64,000 nucleotides of DNA from Hygrophila difformis (Eukaryota; Streptophyta; Magnoliopsida; Lamiales; Acanthaceae), in NCBI GenBank assembly GCA_030278955.1, contig JAOANR010000009.1, positions 33,581,504 to 33,645,503 on the forward strand, in the 5' to 3' direction. Positions 46,501 to 57,128 of the stretch are shown here, in pieces. The notes beneath the pieces were generated by a model. That model saw nothing but the letters and a program-made list of their open reading frames with translations, had not been told where the DNA came from and did not search any database. The position numbers and the translations under genes are program-made. The first letter of the stretch is position 1. Each line of letters begins with the position of its first letter.

Positions 46501-46614
46501 GAATTTATTGGTCACACCATTTCCGAGCAATAATTTATTGTAATCAATTATTTTCTTCTCGTAAATAAATTTTATTTCGTTTCTTTGGGCGTTGTAAAAA
46601 CCCCGGGTATTACA
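43520..46614 (-). mobile_element. solo LTR of an element C-like gypsy family, minus strand
   Basis: 3095 bp from TGTAACACC to GGTATTACA, flanked by TACAA (43515-43519 and 46615-46619). No PBS, internal domain or polypurine tract, so it formed by recombination between two LTRs. On the minus strand it aligns with most of the element C LTR (57414-59896). It carries two kinds of hairpin arrays. Confidence 0.93.
44197..44596 (-). repeat. two interleaved stem-loop arrays in the solo LTR
   Basis: Type 1: five units (44197-44219, 44472-44494, 44506-44526, 44541-44563, 44574-44596) with a constant CACTAACGAGG-type loop and stems GAGAC/GTCTC, GAGAT/ATCTC or GGA/TCC. Type 2: seven units at about 30-bp spacing (44272-44468) with stems CTGCC/GGCAG, CTGTC/GACAG or TTGCC/GGCAA around 4-5 nt loops. 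Confidence 0.88.
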
Positions 46615-49150
46615 TACAATAAATAAATAAATACAGCAAATAAATAAATAAAGGTAAGGGAGTGAGAAATGAAATTTAACTTAAAAAGGAAGTAAAGGAA
46701 TTTAATTAAATAAAAGGAATTAAATAAAGATAAATAAATTGTTACACGTGTACCCGACACCAATGGACTCGAAAACTCGAGTCCAAACATAAATTTAGAT
46801 CCGAGGGAAATGACGATACGGAATAGGAACCCGAAGATGGCCCGGAAATCGGAATCCGGGAGCATAGAGGGATAGAAGTCCGAAAGAGAGGAGGGAAAGC
46901 ACGACGGATCGCACGAACCGCCCGGACCGAAGTCCAGGCGTGGGCCGCGCGGTGAAAGGCCAAACGGCGCGCCACGACTGCGCCAACGGACAGATTCGCC
47001 GGTTGCGAGATTCACTCGCCCGAATCCGGATTTTTCGGCTTCGGTTGCATTCCTTTCGGCTCAAGACTCACCAAGGCCGACTTGGGACGTCCCCTAGGTC
47101 CCTTGTATCTATAAATAGCCCTCCTACTCGATCCCGAATCCCTTTTCAAACTTTCCATACTTTCTATACTTCAAACCCTAGATCCGGAAGTCGTCGGAGG
47201 CACCAAAACCGAGCAAGAGACTGTCACGGACGAAATTTTGGACGCCAACGTCGTGGTACGTTCTGGTCCATTCAATCTTTTACGATCTCAATCCGAAAAC
47301 GGATTCTAACTTAGTTTCTTTCCTCTCTACACCCCGAATCGGATCTAGAACGAAGAACCCGACGAACCGAGGAGATAAACGGTGGACTGGAAGCCACGCC
47401 TCCAAAATCGACGTTCCCGGACGACTGGAAATCTGTAAGTTGAACTTACATGGTTTTGGGAGTAATTAAAACACTTAAATCTAAAAGTTTAAACAAGAGT
47501 TTTGAAAATCTGTCAATGTGAGATTTTTACCGACGCAACGACTTTGCACGATTTTTCCGAACCCTTAAAATTCTTCGAACAAGAAAACATAAAACACAAA
47601 AAACGTTCATAAGACATCTATCTACTGTAAAATTTTCAGAATTTTTAATGATGTTTTGATATCTGGAATCGACCCCAAACCGAACTGTTTTGAAATCGAA
47701 TCTTGAAACCTTGGCAGAACGTAGGTCTGAACTTGTAGGCGTTTTTGACTAGGGTTCTAGGCCGATTTAGATCTTTAGCCAAACATGAAAGTTGTAGATA
47801 ATTGTCTTAAGAAGGTCTCTGTGAAATTTCATTAAATTTGGAGTTAGTTTGCTATGGTAGATCTCGAAATTTTGAACCTGCTGTACATGAAATTCGGACA
47901 GATTAATGATATGAAAAAAAATTGATGTTTTTGACCTGTTTCTGTAACTCAGATCAGAAAAGTTAAAACACGAAAGTTGTTCATCTCTGTGTTTCTGAGT
48001 CAGTGGTGAATTTTCAGAATTTTTGATTTTAAATCTGATTTTAAATTAATTTTAGAGTAAACAGTGGTTTACCGGAGTCAAATCTTGAAAATCTTGTTGA
48101 AACGATGGAATTAGTCTTTAAGGTTAAAACGAGTTGAAATCTCTTTTTAAATAAATTAAGTGAAGTCAGAATTTTTGAAATAAATCCCCTTACAAAATTG
48201 ATAAATTAAAATTAGGGGTGAGTGCTCTGCAGGGTGCCCCCTAACTGCTTCACTTCGTGCCTTTATGGACGATGGTGACCCCGCGCGAAAATTTGAGATA
48301 TGATATTGCCAAAACGGAATGAGATATATGGCCTACACTCTCGAGAATGTCCACATAGATTTTCCGAGGCTCCGGAGTGGTACTGGGTATGGCGGATACG
48401 GTTGCGGCCGCCGGGCTACCGGCTAAACTTGTCGAGATTGCGATGCAATCGTGAAATACTTAAAATTACTAAATCGGGGATGTAATGGGGAATTTAAATT
48501 AAATTAAATTATTTATCGTTGTCCAATTTAATTATTTAAATGCTTTATTTAAATTAGTTATGGTCTTTATTTTAAATGATGTGAAATGTGTTGTTAAATA
48601 GGGCCATGAATTAAATTATGCAAATTGGATGGTTAGTTAAATTAAACTGAGTTGCTTATGATATATTATTATCATGTTTTTATGTAAATATTAAATTAAT
48701 GGCTTTTAAACCCTACGATCATGCATGTATTAACTTACTCAGCAAGTTGTGCTGACCAAACCGTTTATTTTTCCTTTTCCTTACAGAGTATGTGGAATGA
48801 ACATGAGCACGTTCATGCATGGGGGAAATTATATTTTTGTGAAACTTTATTTTCAAATTCTTGCATTAGACTATAGAATAAACGGGCGTGTTTAACCCGT
48901 GTTTTGACCATGTCGGTCCTATTTACATTTCCGCTGCAATATTATACTTAAATATTATTTCCTCTGCATTATGATATTATTATTTTCGAATTTATATTGT
49001 ATGGGCTGTTTGTAAATGTTTTAAATATTTTAAATACTGAAATACCTAACCTTGCATCTCTTTAGTAAGCCGGAGAAACCGTGTCTTACTAGGGAGGTGT
49101 GGCGGTGACATCCCGACCTGGGTGACCAAAAACCGGGGTGTTACAGGCTT

Positions 49151-49505
49151 ACCAAAGTGTTGAACAAGAGCCATTGCATCTACATACCGCCGGCGCATAT
49201 CTCGAGGACCACCAATGAAGGGAGGAGGAAGGTATGTTCTTTGGCCACAATGAACACCATCCTTCTCACCACTTGCATAGCAATCTTGGATGCCCTGTAA
49301 AAATTCATTGCGGATGTCTGCCTGTTTTGATCTATGAAAATCAAGGCGCTGGGTTTCTATTTTAATGTACTGATCAACAAAGAATTGCTAGGTCAGCCGG
49401 CCAAAATGCAGAACATACGGGGAATCATGAGGCCTAATTTGAAACATATAAGCATAATATTCCCTCATTGAAACGAAAGAACAATCAGATGGTGATGCTA
49501 CAGCC
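49151..49505 (-). pseudogene. Helitron Rep, N-terminal part of copy 2
   Basis: Continues the copy 2 Rep on the far side of element A. Encodes REYYAYMFQIRPHDSPYVLH, FVDQYIKIETQRLDF and GGPRDMRRRYVDAMALVQ. TAG at 49388-49390 interrupts it where copy 1 is open, while the copy 1 stop at 14107 is open here. Confidence 0.88.
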
Positions 49506-49664
49506 ACTGCAAAAGAAGTTAGAAAAATTAAAGACAGAAAGAAAAAGACCAGGACCATCTACTGATTGATGTCTACCAGGGAGTTTATGTTTATTTTTTT
49601 TTATCCCTTGATGCCATCCACTTTCACCCAATGGAAACAACAATGGGTATTGCAGAGGATCATA

Positions 49665-50474
49665 TCATCCATAATAATATGAGATAGGATGGCTCCGACC
49701 ACTGTGACTATGGACCTTAATGTGACGCATTTTGGTCACCGCAACACCCTCATCTTCAAGCCACAGCGCAGCAACCTGGGAAAATGAGGGTTTATTCAAA
49801 GTTTTCTGGTTAATTCTAGGATTACAATGAAGGATAATATTATAGTCTGGAAAATTAGAAACATCATTCAATGACCAGAAGAACTTTAAGTATGGATTTT
49901 CTGAAAGGATATCAACAATTTTTTTGATCACACATGGAGGAATGCGTGGGAAAGACTTAGAACGTTCAGCACATTGATGTTCAGTATCATAAAAATATAA
50001 TTGCAAATTTGTGGACGTGGCAATAGGATCACTGAAATGGAAAAGTTGACCCTGGACCCTAAAAGTATAAATACCTTTATTATTCTTTGCCAATTCTTTG
50101 TCATACCTAACACCCAAAGAAGTGAATGCAAAATTATTATTAATTGCACGGATATATTCCCTAAAGGTAACATCTTCTGGAGCAGGCGAAAGTAGAAGTT
50201 CCTTTAGTGAACTAGGCACCGGATTAAAAGAAATACAGATATCCCCATCCATGCAACAGAAGTTTGTTGTTTCGTGGGGGAATTTCAATGCCCCACAGTG
50301 GCGACAGCTCGGAACCTTTTGCAAAACAAATGGCTCCAAAGGCAAACGGGAACCTGAAGAACCTAACACGCCTGCACGAAAGAAAGGAATGAAGAAAATG
50401 CGAAAAATGTGATACTGAAATTGTAAAGACATGATAGTAAAAAAAGCTAAATCCAAGCTCTGGGAACTGACCAC
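49665..50474 (-). CDS. Helitron RepHel N-terminal exon with zinc-binding region, copy 2
   Basis: Continuous minus-strand reading containing CRHCGALKFPHE, FCCMDGD, FRVQGQLFHFSDP, LYFYDTEHQCAERS, NPYLKFFWSL, KPSFSQVAALWLEDEGV and RHIKVHSHSGRSHPISYYYG. It runs on in the frame of the Helitron PLQYPLLFPLG motif after a stop at 49665. The part upstream of about 50350 (FQYHIFRIFFIPFFRAG) is probably intron. It is the better preserved of the two N-terminal copies but belongs to a split gene, so it is not functional alone. Confidence 0.8.
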   Translation of the reverse strand: MVSSQSLDLAFFTIMSLQFQYHIFRIFFIPFFRAGVLGSSGSRLPLEPFVLQKVPSCRHCGALKFPHETTNFCCMDGDICISFNPVPSSLKELLLSPAPEDVTFREYIRAINNNFAFTSLGVRYDKELAKNNKGIYTFRVQGQLFHFSDPIATSTNLQLYFYDTEHQCAERSKSFPRIPPCVIKKIVDILSENPYLKFFWSLNDVSNFPDYNIILHCNPRINQKTLNKPSFSQVAALWLEDEGVAVTKMRHIKVHSHSGRSHPISYYYG

Positions 50475-52130
50475 AATAGACAGAAAGGAAGAAGAAACTA
50501 TTAGACTTAGTATGAGGGGACAAACCAGATCACAAAGCTAAACTATGATAGTTACAATATCCAAGAAACACTAACACCCCCAACCCCCACACATCAAGGA
50601 AAACTGTACACTATAGAAAATATCCAAAAAAAAAAAAACAAAGCATCACAAAACTATATAACAACTCCGCAGCTCACCAGCAGTTGTGGAACTTTCTCAA
50701 AATGAGGACATGCTGGGAGATTCAGGAATGGAAGGCGGCAGTTTAGCTGGAGAGGAAAGGCCAAAGGGGCAGTTATAAGATTGCTACAATGCGACAATGA
50801 AACCATGAAAGGAAGCGTTGTTATAGATGCCAAAGATTTACAACGGGGAAGTTTCCATGGCTGATGCAAGGCCTGTCCAGGGAACGCCGTGCGGACTACA
50901 ATAAATAACATTGAACCAAGGTCACAAATATTGTAAAACAGAATTAAAAATCCGCAAACTAATAGAAGACAAAATGGCTCACCATTCCTTTTGCGTCGTT
51001 CTGGTTTGTCTGCACAAGTGAGGGAACAAACATAGCAAAAACAGTCATATCAAGCATTGTTAATAACCAAAAATAGCATTGAAAAACAGTTCATAGCAAC
51101 CAAACACGACGAAGGAAATATTTGAACATACCGGGCAAAATGGTAGAATGAACGTGGGTTACAAGAACATGGACATTTGTTGCTGGATCAATTCCTGAAA
51201 CAACAACTTTTTTAAAGAGCACCAGGGAGCAATAAAAAAAAACCCACACTAATGTGCCACAAGAGAAGATGGAAACCAAAGTTTTTTAATAACAAAAGCT
51301 AAAGGCAAAATAAAAGGATAAGGAGAAAAGTACTTAGGTCGCAACCATCAGAAGCCCCCGAAGAACCTAGACCCAACATAGATGGACAACAATCAACTAA
51401 CCAATCTACCAAACAGTGTTCAGAAAGAAAGGACAACGAACGCTCCATAAAAAAGCAGCCTAAAAGACAAAGCTAAACACGAATAAGCACGAAACAAATG
51501 GCTGGCCAGGCTGCACCCAACAACACCTGTGCACAAGGAAACAAACAACGACACCAGCGACATAAAGGTAAGGCAACAAAACTAATAAAACCAACAGAAA
51601 ATGAAATATGAACAATGGTATGTTGTACACAGGGCATCTTTTAAGACAAAATGCACAATCTACATAGAACTAAAAATAAAGAGAAGTACTTACACACACA
51701 GCACGCAAGGCACAGTAAACTGAAAGCAAATAGACCGAGCAAGAAAACCCGAACTCCCAAGATTCCCCCTATTCAAACATTCCACAGCAGCAACCAATGG
51801 GTAAAATAGCTGTAAAAATTACAACGAAAGCAAATGGAAAATTATACCTGTACCTCGACCCAAACCTTGAGACGAATAAGTGTTGTAATGGAAATTAGGG
51901 CTGAGCTACGAAAGGAAGTGGGGAGCCGAGGTGCGAATCTAGTTTGAAGAAATAAAGGGCCGTACCCACATGGCATTCGACCGGCAGAGACAGTAGAGTA
52001 CGGACATAAAAGGAAGCGGGGAGCTGAGCTACGAATCCAGATTAAAGAGGAGAAGAAACGCTGCTGTTGCTGGGTGGGAGAAAGATTAAGAGAAAATGGC
52101 TGGGACTGCGGTGAAAAGAAAAGCAACAAC
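50475..52130 (-). other. Helitron copy 2 upstream exons, introns and putative 5' region
   Basis: Matches copy 1 to 51331. 51842-52129 holds a 95-codon minus frame (MLLFFSPQSQPFSLNLSPTQ) that might be a first exon, but it resembles no domain I know. Two related segments of about 50 bp (about 51914 and 52010) show a local duplication. Confidence 0.45.
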
Positions 52131-52509
52131 TTGATCGGATGGTCACAGTTTCAATTGGATATTTCATCCAATGGTCAATAATCAAATAGAGCCATGGGAA
52201 TAATGGCACTTAGAAGATAAAAGATATATCTAGGGTCGCTTAGTAGTAATTAGAAAGACTTAATTTTCTATAAATTATAATTTTACCAAATTAACGGTCA
52301 AACTATTGATTTTTGGTCAAAAACTAACGGTAGGACTAAAAGTGGAAAAAAAATTAATCTGACGGGACCAAAAGTGAAAAATTCCAAAACATGGAAGCAA
52401 AAGTTAGTAAGAAAAACTAACGGTAGGACTAAAGGTGGATTTTTCCATTTCAATTTCGTTACAAACTCCTAAGTCCTGCGTGCATTAAGCAAAATAGTCT
52501 TATACTACC
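52131..52509. other. AT-rich spacer with a repeated AACTAACGGTAGGACTAAA word
   Basis: The word occurs at about 52322 and 52416, each followed by a GTGGA-like word. No gene. May be the outer end of Helitron copy 2 or a separate small repeat. Confidence 0.4.
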
Positions 52510-53507
52510 GGGAAAAATTGCCACAAACGTCGTTTTTCTTATCATTTTTACCCAATCAATCCTCTTCGAATTTGTTGCCCGTATTAGTCCGTTTCATTTG
52601 CTAATTAAAACCAAATCCGTTCTAAACTCACTAATCCAAGTCAATTAGTGTTTTAATCGGAAAAATTGCCAAAACGTCCTTTTTCTGGTCGTCTTGTCCG
52701 AATCCGTCCGCCACAACCCTTGCAAATAATTGGCTCCAACTGTTGTGAGCATTGCATTAAATATATTCTACATTTGTGCATTATTATATATATACTTTGT
52801 TTCTACAGTCTACAACTCTATATTATACTGTCAAAAAATACAAGTAAGATGTTTTCAATGCATCTTATATTCTCTTGTCAAACATAAATATACCTAATTA
52901 GATGCATTACATATTCTCATTATAATGCCATCAAAATTAGATTCAAAATTACATATTTCTACGACCTCTTCCTTCAAAACAAAAATGAACATATAACAAT
53001 TGACACAACTACTGAAGACTCAATAGCAAACTAGTTGAATAGTCATCCAGGCAAAGAAGGCAAAGAAAAAATTGGTATGCAAATTGTCAATGTGAATGAG
53101 ACATTTCAGAGAGAGGATGAATTCGTGGAGCTTTCAAATGTTGAAAGAAATGAAGTGGGCAGAGGTCGGAAGCTTACTTGCTTGAAGTTGATTATTTTTC
53201 TTTTTTTGTAGTATTATTGAAATAAAGTATAATATATTTTCCTTTTTTTGTGGCATTCAAAAGTAGAATATATTTAATGTAATGGTCACAACAGTTGGAG
53301 CAAATTATTTGCAAGGGTTGTAGCGGACGGATTGGGACAAGACAACAAGAAAATGGACGTTTTTGGCAATTTTTCCGATTAAAACACTAATTGGCTTGGA
53401 TTAGTGAATTTAGGATGGATTTGGTTTTCATTAGCAAACGAAGCGGACTAATAGGGGCCTAATTTGGTAAAAATGATAAGAAAAATGACGTCTTTGACAA
53501 TTTTTCC
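52510..53507. mobile_element. non-autonomous Mutator-like element with long inverted repeats
   Basis: About 250-270 bp at each end are inverted copies: left GGAAAAATTGCC ... GTGTTTTAATCGGAAAAATT ... AACCCTTGCAAATAATT ... CAACTGTTGTGA; the complement occurs at about 53285-53507. Each arm repeats the GGAAAAATTGCCA-ACGTC word internally. The 450-bp core has no transposase. Long inverted repeats fit a MULE or foldback element. I see no convincing 9-bp target duplication. Confidence 0.82.
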
Positions 53508-53772
53508 ACCATATAAGTGGTCTTTTTAAGTGGGCCCATTTGACAGCTGGAGAAATGTACTGTTCCTTAACTAGTTAAATGGGTCCGATTCATTTGCTAT
53601 CAAGTTTCATTCTCACAATCACATATCATAAGCCCAAATTTAGAATTGGCCAATCGGCCCAATTCTGCCACATTCATTGCAGTCCCTGTATGTATAGGAG
53701 TACTATGCAACATTGTAGTTGTTAAGATTTGGATAAGATCCCGATCCTGATTGTAGAATTTTATGATCTTAC
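53508..53772. other. spacer, no gene seen
   Basis: Mixed-composition DNA between two inverted-repeat elements; no conserved frame or repeat. Confidence 0.4.
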
Positions 53773-54527
53773 GGTAAGCGTCTATTAGGATGCGGATTTT
53801 TAATCCGTGCAGACGTGTGGACACGCTTCTCAGCCGTTGATCAATTTCATCATCTAACGGTTGTAATGATTAACAGTGTTAGTTTCGTAATTTTACTTAC
53901 TAGGTGTTTAATTTGTTGTATTCGCAACATAGGATATACTACAATTCAACGACATGACATACACAACTTAGCGAAGAGCCCCATACAATTCAGCGACATG
54001 GCCCTATGCAATTCAGCGACATTATTGTATTCATCTCAGCGACGTTTGAAGTTACAGCCGTTTGAAGGTCATTGGGATTTTAAACGCACTTCAGCGACGA
54101 AGCCTTAATAATTCAGCGACTTGGTCTATGTAATTCAGCGACATGACATATACAATTCAGCGACATTATTATATACTGTACATCTCTGCGACGTTTGATG
54201 TTAGAGCCGTTTAAAGTTCATTGTGATTTTTAAACGCATCTCAGCGACGAGCCTTCTCACAATTCAGCGACATGGCCAATAGAATTCAGCGACATGGGAT
54301 ATGCATTTCAGCGACATGCTATAGTATATTTCAGCGACATATATGGTTATCTCAGCGACATGTTATGCTTATTTCAGCGACATATTTTCGTGATTTTGGT
54401 AAGTAAAGAAACGGTTATAATTTTTTTTTACAAAATTATACCCTTATTAATTTATGACCGTCCGATTGAAATCAATGGTCCAAATTCACGTGCGGACATG
54501 TTAGTATATCCGCACAGCAACCTTACC
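53773..54527. mobile_element. small inverted-repeat element with a CAGCGAC array core
   Basis: Ends are degenerate inverted copies (GGTAAG, TGCGGAT, CCGTGCA or CCGCAC, then a GTTGATC/ATTGATT block and an ACGGTT/GACGGT block). Each end can fold (right end GTGCGGA/TCCGCAC). The interior is the word array at 53942-54389. No transposase and no clear target duplication, so class assignment is open. Confidence 0.6.
53942..54389. repeat. dispersed array of the word TTCAGCGACAT
   Basis: CAGCGAC occurs 14 times exactly, with at least three one-base variants, all in one orientation, mostly 18-30 bp apart with unrelated AT-rich spacers. A larger block with GACGTTTGA, GCCGTTT and TTTTAAACGCA occurs twice (about 54020 and 54190). 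Confidence 0.88.
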
Positions 54528-54742
54528 CCTTATGGCAATACTCCCTTAAACGTTTCTACGATCTTACCATCTTAAATGCATAAAATTTTTGTAGTATTTT
54601 ATGATTTGAGATGAAAATAATTTCTTTTCTTTAATTTTAAACTTAAGAACTTGTACACCTTATATGTGATGTATAAAAAAAATAATATGTATGTATATGG
54701 AAATATTTTATGTTTAATTATAATGTTTTGTACTGTATTGTA

Positions 54743-55103
54743 CTCCCTCCGTCCCATTATTTATGTCTCATTTTTCTCTTTTGTCCGTTCCAACACTTTT
54801 GTCACATTTCTACTTTTGGAAATTATTAAATATTAACCACAAAACATACTTCCATCACATCATATCAATAAATAAATATATTAAAATTTTAAACCCACTA
54901 CCATTAATAAATTCAAACACACAACAATCACATCACACATAAATAAATCAATTAAAAATTCAACATCATTACAATCACATAACATAAATTTTTAATTTAC
55001 CCTTACTTTATACCCTAATCTACTCCTACATTAAATACTAATTATCCCCACATAAAATATCATGCCCAAAAGTTTTTAGACACTTCTAACGGGACGGAGA
55101 GAA
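54743..55103. mobile_element. Stowaway MITE (Tc1/mariner type)
   Basis: Starts CTCCCTCCGTCCC after TA and ends GGGACGGAGAGAA before TA; 361 bp, inverted ends match at 11 of 13 positions, AT-rich interior without ORF. These are the hallmark ends and target site of Stowaway. Confidence 0.95.
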
Positions 55104-55105
55104 TA

Positions 55106-57128
55106 TTAATTAACTTGCAATATTCATAAACACACAAAATAATGCATTTAGTTGTTAGTATGCATAATTGAGATTATTTAGTATTACAATTTCATAAGAT
55201 CTTACTACGATCCCCATCTTAACAAATCTCAGTATTACAATTTCATAATATAGGATCCCCATCTTAAAAACCACCACCTTGACGAGCACCTGAATGGCAT
55301 AAACAGTGTTCTGACCACTGACCAGTGCGGTGCCCGGAAGAAGACCAACTACTGTGATAAAAAGATCACCGTATCATACTAGTAGTAATTCATAGTAGCA
55401 TCAATCATCGTCCCCCTAATTTCACGAAACAAGAAAAACAATGCTGACTCTGGCCACCACTCCCCCTCAAAAATCAAATCCTTAATCCGCAAGACTCCGC
55501 CGACCACCGCCGACGCCGCACGCGGAGTGGCGGCCCCAACAACAGCTGGACCACAACAACAAATACTATCTTGTCTTCTCCTAACTAACAAACTAACTGT
55601 ACGCTGCTCATATGGAGTACTTCACTTCACTTTCTCTGCCCAGAAAAAATTATTGCACAGTGGGACTACTGTTTCTGGATGATCGAATGAAGATGATGAT
55701 GCCAGGTACCCTACACGCAACCAACCCCTCCACCGCCTTATTACTCCTTTTGATTTTCTTCCCCCAACTTCGATCTCAGCAATACCTATATATGGGGTAA
55801 TTATCAAAATAGGTCATCACAATGAGGCCTTTTAGGTTTTAGGTCATGACAACTTGGATTATGAATTTTAGGCCATAACAAACCACTTTAGTTCAATTTT
55901 AGGCCATCAAGACTTTTTAAAATTATACTTGACCCTACCAACTTTTGCTTAATTATACTTTTGACCCCATCAGTTGACTTCAACTTTTACCCTATTACAC
56001 TTTGACCCCTATCTTATTTCATCAAATATAGTCCAATTAAAGCCCATCATGCTTCCGATAATTAAATTAAGCACTAAATTTCATACCTTGGCTTTGACCG
56101 CCTTGTTGCCGGGTTTCCTAAGCTCCGGATTTTACGGACTTCCTCCAACCACGCAGCCACGGCCGATGGTTCACCGATTCTTGGCTCCTTCAGCAACAAA
56201 CAGCACAGTCCTATTTCGTTTCCTACCTTAGGACCTATCAAGATATGAATAAAGGGTTTTAACTATATTATCGGGATTTTTGGGATATTTGGAAGCCTGG
56301 ATTTTACTGAAGAAATATTAAATATATTATTCAAACATAATTTCCCCTAACGGAGAAGACAGACACTTAGTTCCTCATGGAGGATACAAAACTTTTGGGG
56401 GAATACCCCATACTTTTACAGACTCGAAAGGAAATATGCAGAAAGAGAAATATTACAAATATTTTGAAGAGTTGGGAGGATTTTTCGATGCCTTCCATCT
56501 GCTTCAAATTTCTTCATTTATAGGCGTCCGCGGACTTCAATCACGGATCCCAAACACTCTTTAATTTATTGTGACGTCACTGCGTTCGTCACTTGCTTTG
56601 GATTCCAACTGGTTACATTATTATCCTGCTGTATTATTGTCCTCGGGTAGCATCTTTTTTGTCTACTTTCCACCTTCTTTTGTCGGCCATTTACTGCCAA
56701 CGACTCTAAACTTTCTTTGTCGGCTTCCAATTATAAAGTATTGCTGACACCTCTTTTTCTCTTACATCCAGTTGTTATTACTTTGGCTTGTGAAAGTTTT
56801 TTTGGACGTTTCTTCCCTTTGTCCTGTTCGGATCCGGATTTCTTCTGGGTTACCCGGATCTTTGTACCGAATAGGGATTTTTCCTGTTCTGCACAATATG
56901 GGCATATATGGTTATCCCATTGGCCAAAATGCATCATGTTGCATGCCTTCTTTCTGGTAGACTCGGTTGCTGGCAAATTGTTTTCCCAGATGAGTAACCT
57001 CTTCTTTTCGAAAGAGGTTTCCGCAAACTCTGTGTTTTTTCCTGTTAAAGAATTAACCATGAACGATTCATTTAAATTGTTTGAGAATATTTTAAAGGGA
57101 TATGTAACTTTTTCCATCTCGGTGAGAC
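55106..57128. other. unassigned 2-kb region, possible host intergenic DNA
   Basis: No recognised gene. A minus frame at 55379-55591 is Ala/Gly/Val-rich with no known domain. 55800-55990 repeats TTTTAGG(T/C)CAT words, resembling the end of a small DNA transposon. A plus frame at 56717-57133 (138 codons) is hydrophobic, matches nothing I know, and ends inside the next LTR. Confidence 0.4.

Larger units (their letters stand above)
26085..49145 (+). mobile_element. element A: full-length Ty3/gypsy chromovirus with nested insertions
   Basis: TG...CA LTRs of 2581 bp (left) and 2582 bp (right, after removing a solo LTR and its duplication), PBS, leader ORF, gag, protease, reverse transcriptase, RNase H, integrase with a chromodomain-like tail, polypurine tract, and a 5-bp duplication. 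Protease before RT and integrase last defines gypsy. TGTAATACCC ends, long LTRs and the chromodomain-like C-terminus suggest the Tekay/Del branch (inference). Element B and a solo LTR are inserted in it. LTRs are very similar but differ by substitutions and small indels, so the insertion is not brand new. Confidence 0.93.
43464..49145 (+). repeat. 3' LTR of element A, split by a solo LTR
   Basis: 43464-43519 and 46620-49145 together match the 5' LTR; the solo LTR and one TACAA account for the extra 3100 bp. Ends GTGTTACA followed by GGCTT. Confidence 0.93.
49146..52130 (-). mobile_element. Helitron copy 2, right part
   Basis: Homologous to 13957-16243 up to 51331. Beyond that copy 2 continues with sequence copy 1 lacks, probably the upstream exon and promoter. 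The 5' TC terminus was not identified, so the right limit is approximate. Confidence 0.78.

Noticed and set aside
55379..55591. Possible host gene exon on the minus strand
   Set aside because: Only 70 codons, biased composition, no recognisable domain, no supporting splice or promoter context.
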